From: Hsuehochloa calcarea
Lineage: Eukaryota; Streptophyta; Magnoliopsida; Poales; Poaceae
Direction: 5' to 3'
Length of the DNA: 64,000 bases
NCBI GenBank assembly: GCA_036346395.1
Contig: CM070594.1
Location: 32,955,385 to 33,019,384, forward strand
This document shows positions 9,744 to 20,198 of this stretch, piece after piece. A program made the translations under genes and the position numbers. The notes below the pieces were generated by a model. It saw only the letters and a program-made list of their open reading frames with translations, had not been told where the DNA came from and did not search any database. Within the stretch, counting starts at the first letter, position 1, and each line of letters opens with the position of its first letter.

Positions 9744-12131
9744 TGTAACACCCCAGCCCAACACTGAGCCTAGAATGCCACCACACTACTCTTTCAACTG
9801 ATAAATATCGACACACTATAAAAAATTACATCAAGAAATCATCAATAATCATATCAATGGATCAAACGATAATGAATAATCAAGTAGAATAAAACCAGGT
9901 AAATAATCCAAAGTAGCATCACCCAATGAATCCAAATTAATAAAGCAAATAGTCTAGTCCAAATGATATCCTAAACATTATTCAATAACTAACATGTCCA
10001 AGTGTAAATCAATATTGAATGAAACGATTATCATGGCGAATGATCATGTGATGTCCATGTGCTCTACTTGCTCTCAGTTACGGCATCCTCGAAGATCACC
10101 TAAAGACAACAATAAAGCAAGGGTGAGTCCACGACTCAGCAAACACATCGATATACAACGAACAATAATAAATCATCAGCATTCAATAACTTCATTATCA
10201 TCACAGGCACTTTCATTAATATTCTCAGTCATTAATCTCATTTATGAATGCAACTCTAATCTACATGTCCACATGCACTTCTTTCGCGTATACCGGTATA
10301 GCGTGAGTGAATGCTCGCGACAACATTCACTCTCAAGCCCGTTCCTCCATAAGGATCGGGGACCTCCTCCACTCCCGTGGAGTTGTGATCAATCATGTTC
10401 ACCTTCTCTTATGCAAAGATGCTTATGAATGCAAAATATGCAAAACTCCATCATAAACATCATATCCAACTTTTCATCATGTCCATTAACAATATAAATC
10501 CATACCATTCCATTGCTTGCAATTAAACAAAATAAAAGCACAACAATAATGGTAATAGAAGATAAAGAAAACAGTGATCGATCATTGATCGCTGTCTACA
10601 ATGCACTTGCCTTTACTAGTTGCGGACAAGACGATTTGATTAGAAGACGGCAACAAGCACGACGCCTCTCCTATATTAAATACACCAACTTCAATACAAA
10701 TTACAGCAACAAGAATAGCAATCAATATACTTCGCTCCTACACGTCCCCAAATATAACACGTTACGCCGGTACCGACTAGTTACCTATAGCTGACCGGTT
10801 ACTAAAAAGAGCGTAACTTTTGACTCGAAAGTCCGATCACCACAAACCACCCCATTCTGGATTCTTTATAAAATTATCCACATTTTCTTAGATTACAAAG
10901 ACTTCTAATTAAATCATCTAACCCTCCGTATTAAGCCCAGAAAGTCGGTCTGTCCGCTTCGGAACAGCAGTCTTGCTAAATTCATAACTTTTGTTTTACT
11001 CAACCAAAATGCGTGTTCTCAGATTCTACAGAACCATTGGAAAATTATCTACAACTTTCATGTAGATCAAAAACTCTAATTAGGCTATTTACTATTTTTA
11101 ATAACCGATCTACCAAAACAGCGCCGAAAGACGACAACCCTAAAACAGCGGCCTTCTCAAAATCATAACTCAAATTCTACTTGTCCGATTGACATGATTC
11201 AATATGCTATAGAAAGATATCGAAATTATCTACATTTAACTAGTAGATGATGTTTCCAAATTTTGCCATTACGATACCCGAATAAATTGTACAACAAAAC
11301 AGCAGGCTAAACAAATCTAATCCATCTATTTCTATCCACTGTTCAGAATGCCCTTCTCTAATCACAACATTAATTTATCCTAAAGCAATTAGCTAATCAG
11401 GTGCATGCATGCAAGAGGGGCACCTCCCATTGTCATCTAACCGAGTCCATATACCAAAACAATTCAACGTCTGGTCGGCGGGAGGAAGCGGCGACCTCAC
11501 GACGGTTAGCGTGGCAAATAAACCAAGAACGAAAATCAACAAAGAGCGGTCTTGGCCGTCTCCACACAAAGAATAAGAGCTTCAGCCATAGCCTTCCACG
11601 CTGTATGATCGGCCGCTATCGAACAAAAGCAAAGGCAGCAAAGAAGAGTCGAAGAAAGAAGACATGCCAGATCGCAGAACGGCAAAGAACGCCAGTGGTC
11701 GGGTGGTTCGCCCACCACGCGCAAGCAGAGAAGAAAAACGCAGAAGACGACGGTCGCAGGAAAAGTAGCATACAGGCAAACAAAGAAGGCGGCGCAAGCT
11801 GACAAAGCGATGGTCGGGCAAGACAATGATCAAGAAGCAGGAAGGAAAGAAGAAGAATGCACTGACGTCTCGCGCAGGAAGAAAAGAAAATAGCGCAGCG
11901 CAGGAGAAAATAGATGACGGCGGCGGAGGAAAAACTAAAAAAGGCTAGGGTTTCTAGAGAGCCCAAAATCTATTTATATGGCTCTTAAAAATCCTGAAAT
12001 ATTCTATTTTTCACAAATTCCTTTTATTTAATTACGCACAAGCCCTTAAGACGTTTTTATGAATACTAATCGATTAATTACGCTCCGACCCTTTATACGT
12101 GATTATTAATATTATTTTTCAGAGTATTACA
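9744..12131 (-). mobile_element. LTR of chromodomain-type Ty3/gypsy family (copy 1)
   Basis: This 2388-bp LTR runs on the plus strand from TGTAACACCCCAGCCC to AGAGTATTACA. It is collinear with the LTRs at 53219-55555 and 60544-62893. In minus orientation it is the 3' LTR of the pol remnant that follows at 12132. The adjacent polypurine tract reads AAGGGGGGTAGAA on the minus strand (about 12131-12145). The GC-rich section 11400-11960 gives open frames on both strands that are chance products. Confidence 0.85.
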
Positions 12132-12229
12132 TTCTACCCCCCTTAACAGAATTCGACCCCGAATTCTACTCGCCGATCTACTCAAATAAAACTACACTGC
12201 TGAAATTAAACAACAAAATAACACGTACC

Positions 12230-12625
12230 CGACGTGAACAACTCCGGATATTGCTCGCGTATGCGAGACTCCAACTCCCAAGTCGCCTCTCTCTCGGACT
12301 AATGCGTCCACAGCACCTTAACGTATACCAACGTCTTGTGCCTCAGCACTCGCTCCGACCTCTCCGTATCGCGCTACGGACGCGACTCAACTGTGAGGTC
12401 TTGCTCAATAGTCAACGGCTCTAATGAAATCTTATGCTCTGGATCTCTCAAGAACTTTCTCAGCATCGAGACGTGAAACACATTATGAACTCCACGCATG
12501 GACTCAGGCAGGTCCAGGCGGTAAGCTAACTTTCCAATTCTTGCAATAATCGAGAACGGTCCAACGTACCTCGGGCTAAGCTTTCCTTTGGTACCAAATC
12601 GGACAATGCCTTTAGTGGGAGACAC
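12230..12625 (-). pseudogene. Integrase C-terminus and chromodomain-like tail
   Basis: The frame 12625-12374 contains the integrase C-terminal landmarks SPRYVGPF and VHNVFHVSMLRK. Beyond it, 12373-12230 reads in pieces as a tail with SEREATWELESRIREQYPEL, typical of the short chromodomain at the end of chromovirus integrases, where it is thought to steer insertion to heterochromatin. One TAG stop interrupts the tail. Confidence 0.75.
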
Positions 12626-12981
12626 TCAAGAGCACTGTCACCCACCGCAAACTCCAAGTCACGCCTCCTCAAATCAAGATAACTTTTCTCGTTTACTCGA
12701 GCCGCTAATGATTACGCCTCACCATGGCCACACGCTCAACGGTCTTGAATCGGTCCCGACCCAAAATCGCCTTCTCTCCAATCGCATCCCAAAGAAAGCG
12801 GCGATCCGCACTTCCGCCCATAGAGAACCTCAAATGGCGCGCTCTAATATCGAATGGTAACTATTATTATAAGCAAACTCGCAAGTGGCAATCGGTCCTC
12901 CCAACTACCCTTCCAAGACAAAACACAAGATCGCAACATGTCCTCCAAAGTCCGAATAGTACGCTCTGACCGCCCATCTGC

Positions 12982-13251
12982 TCATGGGTGAAATGTCAGA
13001 CTAAGGCGGAGTTGTGTGCCCAATGCACTCGCAGACTCTCCCGTAACTTGGAGACAAACTTGCGTCTCTGTAAATGATGGTCTTTGGCACACCATGCGCC
13101 TCACTATCTCACGCACATAAATAGGAGCTAAATCACTCATTGAATTTGTCGTGCGAATAGGAATAAAGTGCGCAGACTTCATCAATCGATCCACCACTAC
13201 CCAAATCGCATCCTTCCTCGCGTAACGAGGTAACGCCACCACAAAGTCCAT
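12982..13251 (-). pseudogene. Integrase core fragment
   Basis: The frame begins MDFVVALPRY...IWVVVDRLMKSAHFIP, matching the first catalytic-aspartate region of gypsy integrases. The second half is frameshifted. The zinc-binding HHCC part lies upstream (about 13260-13420) in broken frames. Confidence 0.8.
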
Positions 13252-13424
13252 AGAGATATCATCCCAAGGCCACTGGGAACCTCCAAAGGTCGCAACAACC
13301 CAAACAGACGCTTGTGTTCACTTTCACTTGTCGACAAACACCGCAAGAAGCCACATAATTAGCAATGTCCACCTTCATTCCTTTCCACCAAAAATTTCAT
13401 TTCAGATCTCGATACATCTTAGTC

Positions 13425-13990
13425 TCACCAGATGAATAAAGTGTATGGAGTGCGATGTGCTTCCCTCAAAATATCATCCTTGACCTCCGCCTTTTGTGGC
13501 ACACAAAGACGGCCTTTAAACCTCAAAGTACCAGAATCATCCATACTAAAATCACCCTCTTTACCTTCATCCAGACGCTTCCTAACCTCCTGTAATAGCC
13601 GGTCACTATGTTGTGCTTCCCGCACACGGTCTGGAATAGCTGACTCAAGAATCAACTGTGTCTCAACATGTGATGTGCCCGCATAACAATAGGATATACC
13701 CATGCGATCAAAATCAGCAATGAGGCAATCTAGAGTAGCAGGAGTCGCCTTGCGACTAAGAGCATCTGCAACAACATTGGCTTTGCCTGGATGATACTGA
13801 ATAGTAAGATCATAATCCTTGATCAACTCCAACCACCTCCTTTGCCTCAAATTCAGATCCTTCTGAGTGAAGATATATTTGAGACTCTTGTGATCTGTGA
13901 AAATATCACAAGGCTCGTCGTATAGATAATGCCTCCAAATCTTGAGAGCAAAACAACCGCAGCCTAACTCCAAATCATGAGTGGGATAAT
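13425..13990 (-). pseudogene. RNase H domain
   Basis: Landmarks FTDHKSLKYIFTQKDLNLRQ and YHPGKANVVADALSRK identify the gypsy RNase H, which removes RNA from the RNA-DNA hybrid. The 182-codon open frame covers its C-terminal half and the linker to integrase. The start near 14000-14100 is frameshifted against the better copy at 57.0-57.5 kb. Confidence 0.9.
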
Positions 13991-14342
13991 TTCGCCGTGC
14001 TTCTTTAACTGTCTCGACGCATAAGCAATTACCTTACCGCCTTGCATAAGAACACAGCCAAGACCCACTCGAGACGATCTCGAAAAGATCGTGAACCGCT
14101 TTCCGGCTCGGAAGAGTGAGAATAGGAGAGGTCACCAACCTGTCCTTCAAAATGCGTAAATCGCGCCACACTCATCACCCACCGAATCTCACACCTTTTT
14201 GAGTAAGTTGAGACATCGGTTTGGCGATGATAGAGAAATCCTGCACAAAACGCCGATAATAACCAGCCAAACCCAGAAAACTCCTCACCTCCTTCACATT
14301 AGTCGGCCTCTTCCAATCCACCACTGTGGAGACCTTACCAGA

Positions 14343-14850
14343 TCAACAAAGAATACCCCGAGGGTTAATCACATGACCCAGAAAACCCACTTCTGAAATC
14401 CAGAACTCACACTTCTTCAACTTAGCATAGAACTTGTGCTCTCTCAAAGTCTCTAAAACCAACCTCAAATGACGCTCATGATCCTCATTGGTCTTGGAAT
14501 AGATAAGAATATCATCAATAAACACCACCACGAAATCATCTAGATACTCGTGTAACATGTTGTTCATGGTCTCCATAAAAATAGCAGGTGCATTAGTCAA
14601 TCCAAAGGACATAACTTTATACTCATAATGCCCATACCTGGTGGAGAAAGCAGTCTTCTCTACATCCTGCTCACGCACACGGATTTGATTATACCGATCG
14701 AGATCGATCTTGGAGAATACTTGAGCTCCATTCAACCGATCAAACAAGTCCTCAATGCGGGGCAATGGATATTTGTTCTTGATTGTGACTGCATTAAGCG
14801 CACGATAATCAATACACATACGCCAACTCCCATCCTTCTTCTCTCGTGAA
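14343..14850 (-). pseudogene. Reverse transcriptase domain
   Basis: A 158-codon open frame begins at MCIDYRALN and contains NKYPLPRIEDLFDRL, SFGLTNAPA and the catalytic FIDDILIYSK box with both aspartates intact. The N-terminal fingers (14850-15070) are broken by a frameshift near 14850. This is the best-preserved domain of copy 1, but it lies in a truncated element. Confidence 0.9.
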
Positions 14851-15112
14851 TGTAAGCAGAGCTCCCACGGTGATACACTACGCTGATCAAACCTTTAGCC
14901 AACAACTCATCCAACTGCGCTTCAACTCGTCCCGAAACGGACGTGCTAATCGATATGGAGACATCGAGATGGGACGAGTACCGAACAAGATCAATGCGAA
15001 ACTCTACGCCTCGCGCAGTGGCAAACCCTAAGCTCACCGGGAACACATCGGGGTAATTATCGACCACCGGAATCTCCTCAATCGCGAGGTCACACTCGGT
15101 TTCAAAGAAGAG

Positions 15113-15325
15113 CTAAAGAAGCCCGCCATCGCACGACCCGGAACATCCGCCAACATCGAAAGAGAGCGCGAGGCGCACTCCTGAAAGGTCAACGCCTCCA
15201 GACGGGTCCGCACAGACCGCTCTACGTAAATGTGATATCACGGCTCGATAAGAGTGCAACCAATCCATACCCAAGATAACGCCGAACGGCTCCATTTGAA
15301 TAACTATCAAATTCGCCGTGAACCT
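15113..15325 (-). pseudogene. Aspartic protease C-terminal fragment
   Basis: FGVILGMDWLHSYRAVI is the conserved ILGMDWL segment following the gypsy protease active site. The upstream active-site region is absent because copy 1 ends here. Confidence 0.75.
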
Positions 15326-15345
15326 CTGCTTAGTTTAGAAAAAAC

Positions 15346-16357
15346 TGATGCGGGTGCCCGATCTTCTCGACGAGGACCTCTCGATAACTTGTGTACCCCG
15401 ACGAACCACCACCGATCCCCGCGCCAATGCACGGACTTGCAACTCTATGGAAATTCGCCAAACACACACTTGATTGGATCCTCACGACCACAAGCGAAGA
15501 TCGTCGAACCTCAATTCCCAACGGAAAAGCAAGAACGACCCTTGTTCTCAATGCCCAATTCCTCTGCTTTGGCTATAAGCACAACAGAGAATCAAGCAAA
15601 AGCTTTGAAAATATATTAAACGTGGTCTGCGGTTACAATGGGGGTCTACCCCTCTATATATAGTGCTCCTACTCCTCCTCATGGCTGGCCAAGAGGCTCT
15701 ACTCCTATTCTAATTCGGATTTGGAGTCCTACTCCAATTCCGACACATTCCAAAACAGAAAAGGAAACTCTAATTTTACAACCGTCACATTGATTCGATC
15801 ATATCTTTTGATCCAGAAGGAATTTCGGAGTGAGGGAGGATCCGTTGGATCGGGCTTGACGTTAGCTTTCCAACAAGCCCAAGAACACTCGAATCGGACT
15901 CCGTTTGTAAAAGTTATGGCCGTTTTAATCCGGACTGTCCTGCTGATTCCGAATCCGAATTTGAGGCTGATTCCGAATCCGAATTGAATTATGAGTTGAT
16001 TCCGAATTTGAATTTGGTTGGGCTTGTGGAAGTTTCGAATTTGACTTGGATTCTTGGACTTCTCTTCCCTTGCTTGTCTCCCACGAGCTTCTCCTCCATT
16101 GTGATGACCTTTCTTCAAGAACAACCTCATATCCTTCATCTCCGTTCATTATTGAATCTTCCAATCTGAGCACAAGCAAAACACTAGTTTTAGGTAGTAT
16201 GAAATTCTCAACTAATTTAAAAGTAAATTCAGTGAATGATTCACCTGTTGGATAAGCTTCTCTTGTTTTTCAACTCTTAGTAAGCTCATGTTGTTTCGAG
16301 GTATTTAATGAATTGAAAACATTATATGAAACAACGTAGCTAAGGATGTCCGCATCA
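15346..16357 (-). repeat. 3' LTR of the gag-only element
   Basis: It shares nearly every base with 19188-20193; differences seen are scattered single-base changes and one- to two-base indels (for example a run of five versus four G near 15640). It begins TGATGCGGGTGCCC and ends GATGTCCGCATCA on the plus strand. Confidence 0.9.
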
Positions 16358-16449
16358 TCCTCCCTTTCTTCAAAAAGCCGCCCTCGCTTTTGATAGCCTG
16401 AAAATGTGCTAGACGAAGAAAACAACGATATGCATGGTATATGTATGAA

Positions 16450-16944
16450 TCAATTATTGTATTCTTCTTGTTGTTCTCGCACATTCGATAGCTCAAAATC
16501 ATATTTCAAATTGCCCAACCGACTAATATGATAAAATTTAACCTTCACAACATCAAAATCAACTAAAGTCGGTGAAAACCAATTGATACCATTCCATGAT
16601 TTAAGCTGCGTTACTCGATTAGTTATACATTTAAGAGATAAACAAGTAGGCATCATGTTGCATTCTAAACAATAGACACTTGTTTTTAAACCCATCTTAA
16701 AGATATCATGACATTGCTCAATAAATGGTTTGCATAAAACATGTGATTGTAAATCAACAAGATTATCATAGGTAATGTATATTTGATAAACTTGAAACAT
16801 GTTGTCTACACCAACATCACCAATCAAATTGAATTTATATGGGTGTATGTAGCTATTTACTAGTGATCTTAAGTGTGAAATTTCAAGAACCTTCTTAATC
16901 ACACTAGATACATGTTTAGGACTATCGAATATGATATAACACAA
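16450..16944 (-). CDS. Unrecognised 164-residue open frame in the gag-only element
   Basis: I do not recognise this protein. It is hydrophobic and cysteine-containing, with no reverse transcriptase, integrase or protease motif. It lies in the 3' half of the element between gag and the 3' LTR, where autonomous relatives would carry pol or an extra ORF. It could be a lineage-specific accessory frame, captured host sequence or a chance frame in AT-rich DNA. Confidence 0.3.
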   Translation of the reverse strand: MCYIIFDSPKHVSSVIKKVLEISHLRSLVNSYIHPYKFNLIGDVGVDNMFQVYQIYITYDNLVDLQSHVLCKPFIEQCHDIFKMGLKTSVYCLECNMMPTCLSLKCITNRVTQLKSWNGINWFSPTLVDFDVVKVKFYHISRLGNLKYDFELSNVREQQEEYNN

Positions 16945-17022
16945 AGAATTATTAATGTGTATTCTACTAAGAACTTCTTTTGAGTAATCAATTTCACATT
17001 ATGCAAATTAAGCATATCAAAT

Positions 17023-17478
17023 TTAGAACGTGGAATCATCAAATGAATAATGGAGTTCTCGTTTTACGCACCTTGTTTTCATAAACGACCAATTCAAGAC
17101 AAATAGTGTTACCTTGATCTTCGTGTATTCCTCTCCATCCATGGTTAGCTCTTTATCTTTCTCTTCCAATGGTGAGGGCTCTTGAATCTCCAACTCCTTA
17201 TTTGCTTGGTCCACCTGCAGAATGTGGGATACAACACTAGAAATAGAGGGTAAGTTGTTAGGTTCAAAAATAATCTTATTTATCCTATCATCTATCTCTC
17301 CCTTTTCTTTTGGTGTATCTCTCACACTCTCAATTGGGATGCTCTCAACCTCGCGTATGGTGGACTCACACAGCTCACTCTTTTTATCACTCTCACTCAA
17401 TTTGGCTATGTGGCTCTCATTCTCACATGGGTTTTGATACATCTCATCCTTGTAAGACCGTAGGCGGCAAGGGCACAA
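17023..17478 (-). CDS. Unrecognised acidic 151-residue frame, likely distal gag
   Basis: This is a lysine/glutamate-rich, low-complexity frame with many Glu-Ser and Lys-Glu pairs, overlapping another small frame (17444-17683) in the same orientation. Its position immediately downstream of gag suggests it is the variable C-terminal part of the gag polyprotein, now frameshifted. I see no zinc knuckle and recognise no family. Confidence 0.35.
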   Translation of the reverse strand: MCPCRLRSYKDEMYQNPCENESHIAKLSESDKKSELCESTIREVESIPIESVRDTPKEKGEIDDRINKIIFEPNNLPSISSVVSHILQVDQANKELEIQEPSPLEEKDKELTMDGEEYTKIKVTLFVLNWSFMKTRCVKRELHYSFDDSTF

Positions 17479-17708
17479 TTACCACCAACCACGACCTCCT
17501 CACGTGTTGCGGGTTGTGACGGGCAAGACTACTCATCACCTCGGTCGAAGAAAAATTCCGATGCTCGATCTTCTTCTCAAGTGACACACCAGTGGATGAA
17601 TTAGAACTAAAGAGCCGGCGCAGATTTAATTGATGTGCTTGAATGTGTTTAAGTCTCTTTTCTGCCTTCATAGCAAATTTCACAAGATCTTGCAGACTAC
17701 GAAAATAT

Positions 17709-18199
17709 TCATCTTGAAGTGCAAAGAACGATCCGATAATTCAAGCTCGCTTTGAAGTATGTCTTTTCTTGATATGGACTAGTGATATTGGCACGGCGCA
17801 TTGCATGATTCAACTCAATATAGTAATCTTTGACAACTTTGCATCCTTGTTTAATGCTCTCCACATGTCGTAGTAGTTCCCGCTCATAATAGGATGGAAC
17901 AAATTCTCTTCTCATGATGCTTTTAAATGCACTCCAAGATGTAATGAATCGCTTTCCACCTAGTTGTTGCCACCAACTAGAGGCATAGTCCGTGAAAAAC
18001 AAAGTGGCCACTCACTTCCTTGGCTTCGATTCGAACTTATGGGATTCAAGCTCAACTCCATGTCTTGTACCCACTCAAGATACTCCTCCGGATCATTACT
18101 ACCATAGAAGGGAAGATACGATACTCGCGATCCGCCATTGTTAGCAACAAAGCAAAGAATATGTATGTAGGTGTATGTGGATATGTAGAGGTCACTCAA
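17709..18199 (-). pseudogene. Retrotransposon gag domain
   Basis: The first part (18199-18010) contains PFYGSNDPEEYLEWVQDME and the second (18011-17709) contains YASSWWQQL and FVPSYYERELL. These are hallmark blocks of the plant retrotransposon gag (capsid) domain, in the usual order. The two halves are in different frames, broken near 18005-18015 where a TGA and a shift occur. Gag packages the element RNA into particles. Confidence 0.75.
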
Positions 18200-18689
18200 C
18201 TCACAATCCTAACAAGGTGAAGTTTCTTTACCGTCCGAAAGGAATTAAGATCAACAATACTTACACTTCAGTATATGCAGAACCACAAGGTGATGTGTGA
18301 GCGAATTTCAAGAGCAAGTCAAAGCACGACAACGGTGTTTTGTGGAGTTTGGTATGGATACCTACTTAATTTGAAAATTCTAGGTATTGTAAGGCTAAGT
18401 AAATATTCAAACTAGAATTCAATGCCTAGTTGCCGATCACAAAGATATAAGTGAAAATCAAAACAACTCACACGCAAAGATATTGGAACTTTAGTGCAAT
18501 CAAGGAATGAGCTATGTAAGATATAAGTGAAGAACAAAATAGCTCAGATTGCACAAGTTATAGAAAGACGCTAGCTAGTTGCAAATAATGAAACTAGGGC
18601 ACAAGATTGCAAAAATATTGATATTCTAACAATTGAATCAAGAATGAGTGGGGATTTTCGCTCAAGTTTATGGTTCGGCTATGCGCTTC

Positions 18690-18775
18690 CTTTTTCCTTT
18701 CTCTCTTTCTCTTTTCTTTTCTTTCTCTTCTTTCTTTTTTTTCTTCTCTTTTCCTTCTTTTTTGAACTATTGCCA
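18690..18775. repeat. Polypyrimidine (CTTT/TTTC) low-complexity tract
   Basis: This is a run of C and T on the plus strand, thus a purine tract in the element's own orientation. It lies in the leader between the PBS and gag. Open frames across it are composition artefacts. Confidence 0.9.
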
Positions 18776-19171
18776 AAATTCTTGTTCTACCAAAATGAGC
18801 AAAATTCTTTCCCACCTTTGGATCTTTGAACAATTGCAAGAACACAAATATTAATATGCACCCTAAGCAACGATTTAGCTAGTCTTCAATAGGTTCAAAG
18901 TATTCGCAAAGGATTGAAAGGTTCACAAAGGATAAATTGTTACTCACTTTTTTTGGTGTTTTTTTATAAACACGACAAAAAAATCAAACTAGGCTCAAAA
19001 AAGCAACGCAAAAGAATTCAAGATCAACAAACTAAACTTGATTCTAATGGACAAAAACTTAACAAAACTCACTAGAATAACAAATTCAATACTACTACTG
19101 AAAAAAAAATTGTATGGCTTTTTCGTATAGGAAAAAATAGATAATCGGATAAAGATCCTACCGAGTCAACT

Positions 19172-19184
19172 GAGCTCGATACCA
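19172..19184 (-). promoter_or_regulatory. Primer binding site of the gag-only element
   Basis: Just inside the 5' LTR, the minus strand reads TGGTATCGAGCTC. This is close to the TGGTATCAGAGC complement of initiator tRNA-Met used by many plant retroelements, with the CAGAG shortened to CGAG. The site sets the element's orientation as minus. Confidence 0.65.
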
Positions 19185-19187
19185 CCC

Positions 19188-20193
19188 GATGCGGGTGCCC
19201 GATCTTCTCGACGAGGACCTCTCGATAACTTGTGTACCTCGACGAACCACCACCGATCCCCGCGCCAATGCACGGACTTGCAACTCTATGGAAATTCGCC
19301 AAACACACACTTGATTGGATCCTCGCGACCACAAGCGAAGATCGTCGAACCTCAATTCCCAACGGAAAAGCAAGAACGACCCTTGTTCTCAATGCCCAAT
19401 TCCTCTGCTTTGGCTATAAGCACAACAGAGAATCAAGCAAAAGCTTTGAAAATATATTAAACGTGGTCTCAGGTTACAATGGGGTCTACCCTCTATATAT
19501 AGTGCTCCTACTCCTCCTCATGGCTGGCCAAGAGGCCCTACTCCTATTCTAATTCGGATTTGGAGTCCTACTCCAATTCGACACATTCCAAAACAGTAAA
19601 AGGAAACTCTGATTTTACAACCGTCACATTGATTCGATCATATCTTTTGATCCAGAAGGAATTTCGGAGTGAGGAGGATCCGTTGGATCGGGCTTGACGT
19701 TAGCTTTCCAACAAGCCCAAGAACACTGAATCGGACTCCGCTTGTAAAAGTTATGGCCGTTTTAATCCGGACTGTCCTGCTGATTCCGAATCCGAATTTG
19801 AGGCTGATTCCGAATCCGAATTGAATTATGAGTTGATTCCGAATTTGAATTTGGTTGGGCTTGTGGAAGTTTCGAATTTGACTTGGATTCTTGGACTTTC
19901 TTCCTTGCTTGTCTCCCACGAGCTTCTCCTCCATTGTGATGACCTTTCTTCAAGAACAACCTCATATCCTTCATCTCCGCTCATTATTGAATCTTCCAAT
20001 CGAGCACAAGCAAAACACTAGTTTTAGGTAGTATGAAATTCTCAACTAATTTAAAAGTAAATTCAAGGAATGATTCACCTGTTGGATAAGCTTCTCTTGT
20101 TTTTCAACTCTCTTAGTAAGCTCATGTTGTTCTGAGGTATTTAATGAATTGAAAACATTATATGAAACAACGTAGCTAAGGATGTCCGCATCA
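19188..20193 (-). repeat. 5' LTR of the gag-only element
   Basis: This is the partner of 15346-16357. It holds the element promoter in minus orientation; a TATATATAG run lies near 19493-19501 on the plus strand. The inner terminal base has changed from T to C (CGATGCGG). Confidence 0.9.
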
Positions 20194-20198
20194 AAAAC

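Larger units (their letters stand above)
12132..15325 (-). pseudogene. Truncated Ty3/gypsy pol polyprotein (copy 1)
   Basis: Read on the minus strand, the order is protease end, reverse transcriptase, RNase H, integrase and a chromodomain-like tail. This is the Ty3/gypsy order, and the tail points to a chromovirus, probably Tekay/Del-like. Similarity to the full-length copy at 55.6-58.8 kb ends abruptly near 15325 inside the protease, so gag, the rest of protease and the 5' LTR are missing. Frameshifts and stops separate every domain. Gypsy pol makes cDNA from element RNA and inserts it; this copy cannot do so by itself. Confidence 0.9.
15346..20193 (-). mobile_element. Complete non-autonomous (gag-only) LTR retrotransposon
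   Basis: Two near-identical LTRs of about 1 kb (15346-16357 and 19188-20193) end in TGATGCGG/CCGCATCA inverted repeats. They are flanked by a perfect 5-bp target duplication AAAAC (15341-15345 and 20194-20198), so this is one intact insertion of 4848 bp. Gag-like coding sequence and two unrecognised frames lie on the minus strand. No protease, reverse transcriptase, RNase H or integrase motif is visible in the 2.8-kb interior, so movement would depend on enzymes of another element. The high LTR identity suggests a fairly recent insertion, next to the broken end of gypsy copy 1. Confidence 0.9.

Noticed and set aside
11401..11966. Several 83-133 codon frames on both strands
   Set aside because: All lie in the GC-rich part of the copy 1 LTR, and equivalent regions in the other two LTRs do not keep them open.
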